This document shows, in pieces, positions 35,551 through 46,989 of a stretch of 64,000 nucleotides of DNA. Location of the stretch: positions 1,153-65,152 of the forward strand of contig NW_001799031.1 of NCBI RefSeq assembly GCF_000165425.1, given 5' to 3'. Source of the stretch: Paramecium tetraurelia (Eukaryota > Ciliophora > Oligohymenophorea > Peniculida > Parameciidae). How positions within the stretch are numbered: the first letter of the stretch is position 1; each line of letters begins with the position of its first letter. Below the pieces are notes generated by a model that saw only the letters and a list, made by a program, of their open reading frames with translations, had not been told where the DNA came from and made no database searches. The translations under genes were made by a program, and so were the position numbers.

Positions 35551-37546
35551 ATGAGTTTATTAAACTTCAATCCTGCTGTGAGGAGTGAAATAACTACGTA
35601 TGTAATCTATTATGTAAGGTAGTCCTCGGTCAAAAAAAGTATTGGCTACTCTGGGTTTGGTTGTTCAAGATCTCTACTATCCTACAAGAGAAGAGATCCT
35701 ACAATAGGGAGTCTAATTTGAAGATGTAGACTATTACGTAGAAGCCAAATTGTAGCATATGAGTGAAAGAGTGGATCGATTTTTAGATCTAGTCAGATAA
35801 GAATACAATAATAATTCTGAAGAACATGAACGAAATGTAACTTATAATCTATGCTCTAGTCTCAATCTAGTCAATTGTAATTGAGTCAGTCTTTTATGTA
35901 AAAGTAAGAACAGATACTTAGAACGTTGCAAAACAAATAGAAAATCGAAATTGAAAGAGAAATATAAACTGAAATGAAGATCGAAGAAATGAAAAGGAAG
36001 AATCAATTTAAGGAAAAACGCATAGAAGAGTTAAGAAAAATGTAGGAGGAAGAGTTTCATCAAAGAATGCAAGAGAAGGAGGCGAAACTCAAATTGAGAG
36101 AACAGAAACTCAAATAGTCTAAATTACAAGCAGATATGCAAAATGAAACTATCATGCGTAAGTTCTAAGAGGAGGAACTTAAGATCCAATAAAAACAAGC
36201 TAAATATGCCTTGTTAAAACAAATGGAGAGGGAGGAAAGGGAAAGAGTTATTATGGAAAAAATGAATAGGAGAGCCCAAAGAATGGCAGAACAAGAATAA
36301 TAAGTGCAGCATGAAAACTAGATTAGATAATAGGAATACAATAAGAAATTGTAAAATATGGAACAAATGCTGTTTGAGAAGTAGTAGTACATAAAATAAT
36401 AAAATTAATTAAAAGAGGAAAGAGCTAGAGAAAAATATTAGAATGCTACAGCTTTAAAATAATTAGAGACCTATTAAATTGAACAACGAATCCATTCCAA
36501 AGAAAAGGATATCCAAATGAGAAGTACGATGCAAGAATTCAACAGACAATAATTGCTATAGCAAAAGAGAAATCAGGAATAGCAAAAACAATATATGATG
36601 GAATAAAAGAAATTCACAATTAGTCAAGAATAAAATAAAAGAAATCAAGAGTATTTTAGTTAGGAGAAGGAGAGGGAGTTGAAGAAATCAATGTTGGATG
36701 AGCAAAGGAAATAGAAGAGAGAAGAGTGTAGTCTCGTTTTACAATCCCATATGGAGGAAGTTTAAATGGTATATTAATTGATTCTACAATATTAATTAGA
36801 AATAAAGATACCTAGATAAATAAACTGAATTGGAGAACCAAAGAATTATGGCTTAAAAATAATAATAATTTTTAAATGCTGAAGAATTGAGATAACGAAA
36901 CATCTAAAATATGAAGAGGAAATATGTTTAAGAATTACTAAAATTGGAAGATGCCTCATAGAATTATTAAATTCAAAAGAGAAAAGAATAATACAAAAAT
37001 GCCACTTTATTAGAAGTATAATATTATGTAAATTACTTAGAGATTCGAAGAAACCGATAGAAGATTAAAATAACAATAGAGTGAATATTAAAAATTACAG
37101 GATACTAAAAAATAGATGGAAATTCAAATCCAAAATGAAAAGTTGAGAATTTTAGCAGTATTAAATACTAAAGTTATTTAGAGGAATTTGATAAAAAGAA
37201 AAAGCAATTAGGTGAAGAAAGAAGTAGTCAGCAGGTTAGCTAAATAGTAAAGCCAAATCCAACCGAAAGAATATTAATCAACAAACCTATTAAAACTAAA
37301 AGTGCAACCAGTTTTCATTTACCTCCAGCTAAAGAATAAAAAGATCAAAAATTGAATTCAGAAATTAGATCTACCAATAACAAAAGTAAAAGAACTTTAG
37401 AAGAAAAATCTATGTCTACTACCTCTTAAAAGAAAAGACACTACTTTATTTCTGAAGATACTATGAAGGCTGTCTCTTTATATGCAAATGGAGAAATCCT
37501 AAAACAATTTTAGATTGAAATACGTCCAAATAAAAAGAAGAGATGA
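35551..37546 (+). CDS. Long coiled-coil protein, unknown function
   Basis: About 620 residues, nearly all Gln/Glu/Lys/Arg-rich coiled coil (for example IEEMKRKNQFKEKRIEELRK). The first 90 residues are distinct (MSLLNFNPAVRSEITTPRSK, then VLATLGLVVQDLYYPTREE) and look conserved. Introns of 25, 23, 31, 25 and 24 nt remove in-frame TGAs. Near 37165 the last intron (GTATTAAATACTAAAGTTATTTAG) leaves the frame off by one, as if one G were missing at its donor; the downstream frame then runs cleanly to TGA 37544-37546 with a Lys-rich tail. Such proteins are common in ciliary and cortical structures, but that role is not shown here. Confidence 0.75.
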
Positions 37547-37920
37547 AAAATTTTGAACAGATTTTATATCTATTTATCAATATTAAAATCACTATATTAG
37601 TTTAATATTGATAAATTTCATTACAATTCAATTTCTATTTTTCAAATTTAATTAATGATTATTCTCACTATAATTACAATAATATCTATAACATATAATT
37701 ATATACTAATATTAATTACAAATTATATATTATATTCAAAAGTTTAAATCTATAGATTATTTATGTAATGAAAATTATCTTTTTTTCTTTGATTAAAAAG
37801 TATTTTTGCCTTAACTCTAAATAGTTTGAGTTTGTTGTTTTACACTGGTCGGTCTCAAAATCACTTAATTCATTGAACTATTATTAACAAAGTTACTATT
37901 AGCCTAATAACTATTTGCTC
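37547..37920. other. AT-rich intergenic stretch between convergent genes
   Basis: Between two convergent stop codons. It is very AT-rich with alternating TA runs and holds no supportable feature. Confidence 0.5.
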
Positions 37921-39031
37921 TCATGCTTCTTTGACTTGCTATTTTCTATATACATGAAATTTACTTGTATATTATCTTATCCTAATTTACGGAGCTTATT
38001 TTCGTATTTTATCAAAATCCTCTTTGATGAGTATATTCTTCTCAAATATACCAAATTTTGGTTGTTCTCCTTTTTTACACTAATGTTAATATTAAAATGA
38101 TTACATATTCCCCTTCTCCGCTTTGACTTCCCTTCTGCCACATACCGCTATAATAGGATCCATCGTTCCAAAACATCTTTCCAAATCCATGCCTCATATC
38201 TTCAAAGAAATTGCCTTCGTATCTACTACCAGTTTCCCATCTATAGATACCAAATCCACATTTTTTATCATAGACATATTCCCCCTCATAACAATCAGAT
38301 TGCTAAGCATTTTTGTCCTTAATCCAAGTTCCTTTTCCATGTCGAAATCCATTCATAAAGGTTCCATTATAATAGCCTCCTGAATTCCATGAGTATTCTC
38401 CTTGACCCTCTGGTTTTCCATTGGCATACTGTCCTTTATATATGTCACCATTGGATAAATACTCAATTCCCTATCCATGCTTGAGATTATTGTGGAACTC
38501 TCCTTCGTACTTGTCTCCACTTTCTGTTACATAAACGCCATATCCATTTGGGCTTCCCATTTTCCATTCTCCGATATAAGAATCTTTATTCACTCCAACC
38601 CAAATTCCTTGGCCATGTTTTAAACCATTTAACCAACCACCTTCGTAACTTTCACCATTTGCCCAATTAAATTTGCCCATTCCTTCTGGTTTTCCATTTA
38701 TGTACATTCCTTCATAGATTGAATTATCTGGCAGCTTTTCATATCCTTGACCATGCTTCCTATCATTCTCAAAGTGCCCTTCGTAAGTTCTCCCATTGTT
38801 ACAAATCAAGACACCTTTTCCATTTCTTTTTCCATTTGCCATCTACCCAAAATAGGACGATTCCTTATAAATTTTCAATGTGCAATTTTCCAACCTTTGT
38901 AGATTGCAATATTCAAATTGTTTATTGTGAGTCTTGTAGTTTAAAAATCTTTGGATGAATTCCTCATTTTCTTCAGTTCTTTACTCTTTTAATACTCTAG
39001 TTTTCAAATTTGATTGATTACGGATTTTCAT
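37921..39031 (-). CDS. MORN-repeat protein
   Basis: A 361-residue protein built mostly of MORN repeats, about eleven in tandem (residues about 65-300), for example GKRNGKGVLI, YEGHFENDRKHGQGY, YEGGWLNGLKHGQGIW and YEGEFHNNLKHGQG. MORN arrays bind membranes or other proteins and are common in ciliary and cortical cytoskeletons. The start at 39031 adds a basic N-terminal leader of about 65 residues. One 25-nt GTA...TAG intron near the 3' end adds a short charged tail ending at TGA 37921-37923. The partner is unknown. Confidence 0.88.
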
Positions 39032-39144
39032 TTTACTGCAAATCATTACTTTCACTATTCTTGGAATATAATATAGACACTTCCGAGAAGTCCTTACAAT
39101 TAACGATTGAATATTACATTAATTAATAAATAATCAATACTACT

Positions 39145-41727
39145 ATGGAATCTTGCTAAAAAACACACCATCAAAACAACAGAATTATTGGCATTTGTCT
39201 AAGATGCAAGAACAATTACTTGAGTTGCAAGTCTTGCTTTGCCGAATTCCATTATTAGCATAACGAAGACTTTCTATTAATTGACAACATCCTCTTAGTT
39301 GTAGATTAAGTACTATAGAAGATAAGTCAAGCAAATGATTAATTGAGATCCCAAAAATTATTCGAATTTGGTACCTTTATCAAATCAAAATATTCTCAAC
39401 TTAAAGAGATTGTCACTAAATTCATGAATTAAAACAATTAATTAAATCTATTACTTGTTCAGATGTTTAACAACAACATTCAAGATAATACACTAAATGA
39501 AATCTTGTGCCAGTTAATTGTGCAGGCTTAGAGCTTCAGTGAATAGGAATTATAGAATATTAACAAAATTTTTATTGAATCATTTCAATAGGTGTCATTG
39601 GACAATTAGATTAGAGAAATGCTAGATAGATGTACATTTATATAAATTTATAAATAAGGTTTCCTCCTATGCTCAATTCAAAAATATCCAGAAGCACATA
39701 AGTTGTCCTAAGCATTGATAAAATTAACAAGTAAAAAATAATTTCTCAAAACATAACTTTCATAATTAAATAACATCCCTAATTAGGAAATTTGGAGTTT
39801 AGAATGCTTATTCGGAAGAAACCTCTACCTTTTAAAAAAATATAATCTGAGTATTGATTACTTCTAGAAATTATTGTAATAAGATCAGAATGAACACATC
39901 CTCGCAGAAAGTTATATATATCTCAGTCTTAACTTAATTTAGACCAAAAAATATGCTGAAGCTTTGAATGAGCTTGCCATATATCGTACTTTGAACCCTC
40001 AAAATATCCTCATTAATTTTTTTGAAGGTTCTCATGTAATTAATATTTTAGGATTTGCTTTAGAAAGAATGAATGAGATACACGATGCTATTTCGAAATA
40101 TTAGGAATTGGCTCTGACAACTAATGATTTATTGTACAATTTAGCTTATGGTAGAAACTGATAAAATATAATTAGGAAAAATCTTACTTTAAGCAGAGTT
40201 TTACGATTAAGCCGAGGAAATATTTGAAAGAATCATTTAAAGTAATAATCAAAATGAGATTGCCTAAATTTACAAATGTATGTGTGCATTTTATAAAGGT
40301 TTAACCCTATTAATAGGAAAGAAAGTAGAAAAGGCTCTGAAACAATCAGAGAAATTGATTGATACCAAGCAAGAGAGTGTTTATGGATATGTATTGAAAG
40401 GTACAAAATTAGAGATTTTAATTTAATAGGAATTATTTTAAAGATATAAAAAAAGAATGAGGAAGTTATTACTATAAGCAATTAATTGAATTTATCTTTT
40501 CCTGATAACAGATGGAATTATTTATTTTAAAGTTGCTATTATGCATTATGATAGGCATTATCTTAATTTAAGATTCCGATTTTTGGGAAGCAAATGGATA
40601 TTTATAAAAAATAAAAGATGATAAATATATCAAAGAAAATCTAAAAAGGATTTAGGTGCGCAGCTTACTGCAACTGAAAAAAGTCCCAGAAGCTTTTGGA
40701 ATTCTAAATGAAATATAATTTTGCCAAGGTTATGATAATATGTTAAATGATACCTTTTATATGTTAAAAAAAATTGGCATGACTTTTCCCGGAGCCATTT
40801 AATTTCACAGATTATATGAAAAAAATAATAAGGATTCTGAAGCTATGCATTTTGAAGGTTTCTCATTGATTTAACATCAGGATAATGCTATTATAACGAC
40901 CTAAATTACGATAAAGCCTTATAATGTTTCGATAAAGCAATAGATGCAAATCCAAAATCGGCAAAATCATTCTATTACAAGGGTATACTATTATTTATAC
41001 GGAAGGCCAAATATTATTTAGAACATTCTAATTTGAATAAGCATTAGAATGTTACTTATAGGCTGGTAAAATAAGCTCAAAATACAATAATCACTATATA
41101 AGCTTCCACATAGGAAATTTATATTTACTTTTGTTTAAATTTGAGAAAGCCTAGGAAGCCTATAATCTTTCGATTGAACAAGATAGTTAAATAGAGGCTG
41201 GAGCTGAAAGGAGATAGGTTACTTTAGCTATGAAGGCGATAATCCATTGGTATAATAAAGATATTTAGAGTGCCCGTGACTTAGTAGATACAAATTTGTA
41301 GGTGTCTACTTTTATGTTAAGTAAGTAATTTTGAAAAGGAAATTTAGGCAGGCTTTATTAGGAATTAAAATATGATTACTAGGCTTAACATAATCTAACT
41401 CTATTTAAGTAAAACAATGTTGATGGATATAATTTTCAAAAATAAAATTATGATCATGGATAAATGTTCATAAAATATATGGAAAAGAATTCATAATAGT
41501 TTGAATAATTGGATGATAGTAAATTTTGATTCATATTCTATTTAATAGGGGAATATGAAATAATGAAATACGCTGCTTGGGTTTTAGATTACTATGCCTA
41601 CGACATTGAGTTTGGATATAAAGATTGGGATTATTCTAAAATCTTTTATTTAACAATTTAAAATGAATAAAATGAAAAGATTACTAGATAATAATAAAGG
41701 CGTCTAGAAAAATATCCAATAATATGA
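39145..41727 (+). CDS. B-box zinc-finger/TPR protein, frame partly broken
   Basis: The first 45 residues carry a B-box-like zinc motif (C-x3-H, CLRC, CKSC, then HYQH). Behind it are helical repeats and clear tetratricopeptide repeats such as ALQCFDKAIDANPKSAK and ALECYLQAGKI. Introns of 25 nt (40150-40174), 23 nt (GTTTC...CAG, near 40857), 27 nt (near 41321) and 30 nt (near 41519) fit. Between about 40400 and 41030, however, the frame changes more often than introns explain (near 40400-40550 and 41000), so the middle is either damaged or carries indel errors. The stop is TGA 41725-41727. I treat it as one gene because the repeat character continues throughout. Confidence 0.62.
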
Positions 41728-41756
41728 TATATTTTAATTAATAATTGATTTTTATA

Positions 41757-41987
41757 ATGAATAAATTAGAGAAGGAAAAAGTCTAGAAACTAGCAAAGAA
41801 GGCTTTTGATAGTCTAGATGCTGAGGGGGAAGGAAATCTCTCGTTAGAAGAATGTATTAAGGCTTTTAAAGTTCTGATGCCAGACAAGTAAATTGATCCC
41901 ACTTTATTTCCTAATGAATAGATAACATTTTAAGAGTTCTTGCGAATTATCAGCATTATTATTGATAACTACAATGTCTGTTTTTGA
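41757..41987 (+). CDS. Small EF-hand protein
   Basis: A 76-residue intronless protein. Residues 14-36 form an EF-hand: a helix (KLAKKAFDSL), then the loop DAEGEGNLSLEE with acidic ligands at positions 1, 3, 5 and 12. The second half ends QITFQEFLRIIS, like the exit of a second, degenerate EF-hand. It probably binds calcium as a sensor or light chain. It lies 29 bp after the TPR gene and 13 bp from the convergent kinase stop. Confidence 0.72.
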
Positions 41988-42000
41988 AAAAAAAATATAA

Positions 42001-43473
42001 TCATTACTTTCTACTTATAATTGATGGTCTAATGTCCCTGTTGTAAACCTATTACTTTTAGACAGAGGTTTCCTCCATACTTTCTTAGGAATCGAGATTA
42101 TGTTTTTCAAGTGTTGGATTCAATATTTGTTTAGATTTTAGACTGATTGAATGTCCGACGTAGTCAGTGTATATGGTTGAGAAGGCATCTCCGAAGAAGG
42201 GATGTTGAAGAGCTTAATATGCGGTTATTCTTTCTTCAGGATCTTTAGCTAACATGGCTTTTAATAGTTACTAATTATAATAATTGATTGTTTACAATGC
42301 AGTTTTTAGAATAATTATGTTGTTAGACTATGGACCAATCGATTTGACATTTCTTGTTGTTGGCTAAGACTTAATCTGAAGTTTGGCCTTGAAAGCAACT
42401 AATTCCTTTGGACAATCTATGAGATTGGATAATATCAGTACAGTTTAAAGAATACAACTCCAAGACTAAAAATATCACAAAGAGATGTCCACGCCTTCTA
42501 TTAATCTTTTCTCATGTTGACAATTTCAGGAGCCATGTAACCAGGGGTTCCACATCTATTATATTGTAATTAATTCTTAATGCTGAGTCCAAAATCTATA
42601 AATTTGACACTGTTATAATGTTGTTGTGAAATCATTATATTTTATGGTTTGATATCTCTGTGTATGACTTATTCCTAGTGTATTACTGCCAAGGCTATTA
42701 GCAAGGCTTAAAGGATGGTTTTGATGTCTGATTCTTTAAGAACGCATTGATTTTTCTTAAGCTATTCAATCAGAGTGGATAATGCAATTCCATCCAAATA
42801 TTCGACAATGATTCCATAATGATACTCTTCCACTCGATACACTTCGTAAATTTTGAGGATTGAATCGTGGTTGAATGAGTGAAGAATTCCAATCTCATTC
42901 TCTACTAATTGCTATAAATATACAGGTATTTTTACCATGTTTTCCTTGTCATTCTTTTATTTGCTTGAGACATATTTCATGGCAAACACTTTTTTGTCAT
43001 GTTATCTAAATATTTTGTACACTGAGGAGAACGAGCCCTTCCCAATGAGTTCATCTATTTTATAGTGGTCATCAAGGGAATGGAACCCAATTAAACAACT
43101 TATTTCTTGTCTAAACTTTTAGAGTTATTCAGAAGTTGCTTCAAAGTACTTCACATTCTTTCTAATTTATACTTCTTTTTCAAAATTTACTTATATTTAA
43201 TACCAAAGGCACGATTCTAACCATGTTCTTGTTTCCAATAAACTATGTTTTTCAAATTAAGTTCTAATTTGTACTTAGGATTTGGATCGTTGATATGCTA
43301 AGATGATGACTTATTTTTAATACTTCACCTATTGTAATCATATTGGGTAGAGCATGAACATAATAGACTTTATCTTTAAATAAGTGACGACGAACGCATT
43401 TGAATGAGTATCTCACTGTTGCATAATTTATTGAGGGTTGTGTTTATGATGTTTCACCTGTTGATTAAAGCAT
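42001..43473 (-). CDS. Ser/Thr kinase with PH-like N-terminal domain
   Basis: A 447-residue protein. An N-terminal PH-type module (residues about 20-130, for example SFKCVRRHLFKDKVYYV and FGIKYKKNVKYFEATSEQL) precedes a complete kinase domain: GKGSFSSVYKI, AMKYVSS, HRDIKPQN, DFG in FIDFGLS and CGTPGYMAPE. All catalytic residues are intact. Five introns are inferred (26, 29, 24, 25 and 25 nt); the 24-nt one at 42912-42935 is a multiple of three without a stop. The start at 43473 was chosen because the frame upstream is intergenic. It has the same architecture as the gene at 15945 but keeps DFG. The PH module may recruit it to membranes. Confidence 0.88.
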
Positions 43474-43588
43474 ATAAATAATATAATAAATTCAATTGGT
43501 TATATTAAATAAATTCTTGGAATAGTTACTAGACATTCTATTTCCCTTCTCCATTATAAACAAACTGTTATTCATAACCCTTTATTCC

Positions 43589-43638
43589 TACAGTTGAATG
43601 TGTTAAATAAAGAAGATTTGTACTTGAATTCAACTGTA
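43589..43638. repeat. TA-bounded palindrome, IES-like
   Basis: A perfect 13-bp inverted repeat (CCTACAGTTGAAT at 43587-43599 and its complement at 43628-43640) encloses a 28-nt spacer. Counting from the TA dinucleotides, the element is 48 bp plus one flanking TA, and both ends read TACAGTTG, which fits the TAYAGYNR end consensus of Paramecium internal eliminated sequences. It lies upstream of the kinase gene. It could be a retained eliminated sequence, or a plain hairpin in a promoter. Confidence 0.55.
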
Positions 43639-43735
43639 GGTCTAGAATTAGTTTGTGTGTTTTCTGTTATCAATAAGATTTGTAATGTTAAGAATTTGAA
43701 GAACGAAGTATACTATAATATTATACATTAACTAA

Positions 43736-44615
43736 TCAGAAAATTGTACACTCTCCACAACATGTTCTGCTTTTTGGTTGTTCTTAGATTTCTCTTCTTT
43801 CATAATGTGATTTATTGGAGCTTTCCCTCAAGACTGCCGATGTGACAACAGACTTATCATCTTCTTCCATTACAGTGGTTTCCATTTAACTCAGTAGTTA
43901 TTACACCTTCTATTCCTACCCATAGATCAATTCATCTAATTCATATTGCAGTCTTTGCTTCTCCTCAATCAATTATAACATTAGGAGCTCTTCATTCTTG
44001 GCGTTTTTCTCTTTCAATAATTGTTTCTACTCTTGTTTCTTTTATTTCAAGAGCATCTTCTCATCTAGTTCTTATTGCTTTAATTTTTCTTATTTCATTC
44101 TTCTCTTAATAATTTACTGATTCTGCTTATTAATCTGCTCTTGTTCTTTGATTTCCAAATTAATGTCCTAGAGTAGCATTTGCTTATCCTTGATGCAATT
44201 GGTGAGTTGATTTAAGACCACTTGATCCTTGTTTGTTTGGGTCATGCATTGGCAAATGGTATCTTCCAATTCATCAATTTTCTAATTTGATAAAATAAAA
44301 TGCTACCTAATTCATAGTGAATATATGCTCATCCTATTTGCATGTCTCTTAATCGATCTCTTCCAATTGTGATAAACATTTTTCATTCATCTCTTATATT
44401 ACATCATCTATTTGTTATTCATCGAAATCCAGAACATGTTGATAGATTTCATTTTTGTTGTCATCTTGGATTTTAACGACGATGTTTTCTGTGATCTCAC
44501 TCTCAGCTTCAATTTTATTTTAGAGTTCCAAAACCAGAGAGAGTGCTCCAAACAATTATTCTTGGTAGTAGGGTATGGCATCTAAAGACAATTAATCAAC
44601 AACAGTTTAATCCAT
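43736..44615 (-). CDS. Coiled-coil protein with C-terminal CaaX-type motif
   Basis: The 284-residue protein has one 25-nt intron. Residues about 115-220 are a long Gln/Lys/Glu coiled coil (for example MKQEKLKQQELDEKM). The C-terminus is SRTCCGECTIF, whose last four residues (CTIF) fit a prenylation CaaX box, with a CC pair just upstream that could be palmitoylated. I therefore infer a membrane-anchored coiled-coil protein. The start at 44615 gives MDQTVVDQLSLDAIPYY. It lies 49 bp downstream of the STE20 kinase on the same strand. Confidence 0.72.
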
Positions 44616-44664
44616 TTTTAATAATAAATTTTATATATAACGAATATTTAGCGGGTATTTTTAA

Positions 44665-46130
44665 TCATAATTTCTATTTAGGTATAAACTCAAAAGGAGG
44701 AGGTTTGGCTTGCTTAACTTATTGAGATTTAATTAAAGGAGTCTTAACATTGGCCAATTACTACAGTACTTCCTAGCTGACCTGGAAACTGAAGGGCAAA
44801 TTCAAAGGTTGTTATGTTTGTTTCTTTTTATCTTCTTCCTCTTTAATCTTCGCATTTAATAAATCCAATTTTGAAGCATACTTCTTTTTAACCAATTCTA
44901 ATTCTTCATGCATCTATTACTCAATCTGACCCTTAAGTCTCTTTCTCTCATCCAAACTCATGTTCTAGATCTACGCTTCTAAACTCAATTCTTTGGTGTG
45001 TTCAACCTTCTTCTTTTGATGATCACTTATTTATTAGTCCATTTTATTCCACTTCAAGAAATCAGGTTCCTCCTTAGCTTGAATCATCTAATCCTTAATG
45101 ACAAGAGTCCCATAATCACCATGAGTCATCTCATCATCGACCTCTTCACAATTGGAAATAATAGTCAATGGAACCTAATCCTTAATTGATTACTGACTAT
45201 TCTCATTCTTCTGCAATTTGGTTAATCTTGCTTCTTCTAATTTTTTTGAATATTGCTCCACTAGAGTTAGTAACTTTTTTTAATGTTGTTTTCCCTGTTT
45301 AATAAAGGTGTATTGCAATAATTGTTATGCAGTTGGTCTCTCATTGACTTCAACTTTTAAACAGGCTTTAACAAATTAATTGAATTCCTTCGACCACAAT
45401 TCAGGTTTGGTAAGTCCTATGGGCGGATTATTCTTGATGGCAAACATGGCTCTGACTGGATGAATATGAGAATATGGTGGAGCACCTTCTGCCAATTCGA
45501 TTGCTGTGACTCCAAGGGACCAAATGTCAGTCAATTAATTGTAACGAGACTTGCTAATCACTTCAGGACTCATCCAAAATGGAGTTCCTATAAATGTCCC
45601 CTTCATTTTAACATGAATAGTCTACTTTATCTGCACATGAATAAGTCAATTAAGCAGCAACTCCAAAATCTGCCAATTTCACTTAACCCTTGTGATCCAA
45701 CAAAATGTTCCCTGCCTTTATATCTCTATGGATTTTCTTGTTTGAATGTAGGTATTCAATCCCCAACAATGTCGAATACATAATCGCACTGATCTCTTCC
45801 TGAGTCAACCCTCGCTCCATCACTTCAATTAGACCCAACACAGAACCCGCTTCACAATATTCCATTATTAACCAGAGATTGCTCTCCTTGTAATAAGATC
45901 CTAAAAAAGACACAATGTTCGGATGTTAACAATCCTTATTAGAGAAATCTTACTTTCAAAATCTTTATTTCCTACACCAAATTGTCAACCTCATCAACCA
46001 TTGGAATTATTTTGATTGCCACTATTTATCCATCTTCCTTGTGTCTCCCCTTGTACACCGTTGCATAGGCTCCTTCTCCTATTAGCTCCAGCAACTCGAA
46101 CTCCTCTTCCGGATCGTGATTCCAATACAT
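44665..46130 (-). CDS. STE20/GCK-type (MST-like) kinase
   Basis: The 473-residue Ser/Thr kinase has [11 protein letters not shown], the ATP lysine in [22 protein letters not shown] and the STE20 signature [10 protein letters not shown]. After the kinase domain the tail is coiled coil ([18 protein letters not shown]) with no SARAH domain that I can see. Two introns are needed: 45935-45953 (19 nt) and 45601-45625 (25 nt). Both end in AAG, and both sit inside motifs so conserved (ILKDCQHPNIV and [11 protein letters not shown]) that the splice positions are hardly in doubt. The family regulates growth, polarity and the cytoskeleton; the pathway here is unknown. Confidence 0.92.
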
Positions 46131-46188
46131 TTTATTTTAATCAGATTAATACTATTTTGAATTCAAGAAAAACAAATTAACTACATAC

Positions 46189-46958
46189 TCATCTCACTTG
46201 GAATGTCTCATCAACTATTTGAAGATCTTGATAAGCATAATTGATGTATCTGGCTATCTGCACAAACTAACCCTTTATTTTGTACTCGCTCTTCCCCTCC
46301 AATATCTCAAAGTACTATCCATCATTGAATGAGAGCACAATCTTGTAATGCAAAGTCGAATTCTGGATTGCTAACATCATATAACCATAACACTCTTACT
46401 ATCCATCCCCCTCTTCACCATCCTCATATTGCTCAGATGCGAGATCTTCTATTCCATTACCTTCTTCTGACAACATATATTCCTATAACACAGTATTATC
46501 TCATCTTTCTAAGCATACACAATTCTTGTACTTCCTTATTCAAGATCAACTTCTCCCTCTTTGTGGCAATCAAAAAACTGATTCCTATTCCCATTATAAT
46601 GAAAGCCACAAAGTACTACCACCAAGTGGTTCCCTGCTTAAACACCTTCCCTTCCAATCCCCAAATCAAATTGTACAGCAAATATAGCGAAAGCAAAATT
46701 ATCAATATTCCTATTCCCCAAATACTAAGTCACTTGCATTATTATCTTACAACACAGGAACTCTGTACAAAACCATCGATTTCTAATCCTTTGAAATACC
46801 TCTCATTATTTTCTCTGCCTCTATCTTGTTATCAACATAAAATTACGATTCAGCTACTTCTCTGTCATTTCTATGTCGTCACTCTTCCCAGCCAAATACT
46901 ATTCTGATCTTTTAGAACGAGTAATTGCAGATATTGCACCAACTCTTCCAAATCTCAT
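46189..46958 (-). CDS. Membrane protein with two transmembrane helices
   Basis: About 239 residues, family not recognised. Two introns (26 nt each) join a charged N-terminus to two adjacent hydrophobic helices (GIGILIILLSLYLLYNL and FVAFIIMGIGISFLIATK) and then to a soluble C-terminal domain (STLHYKIVLSFNDGQYFEIL). A one-base shift is needed near 46505 to enter the final domain. The arrangement of two helices with both ends on one side suggests an ER or organelle membrane protein. Confidence 0.66.
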
Positions 46959-46989
46959 TATTTTATTATAATAATAAAAAGTCAACTTG

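Noticed and set aside
46329-46907. A 192-codon plus-strand frame rich in Ile, His, Pro and Ser
   Set aside because: It is antisense to the two-helix membrane protein, whose introns and transmembrane helices fit the minus strand. The plus frame has no TAA/TAG Gln use typical of real genes here.
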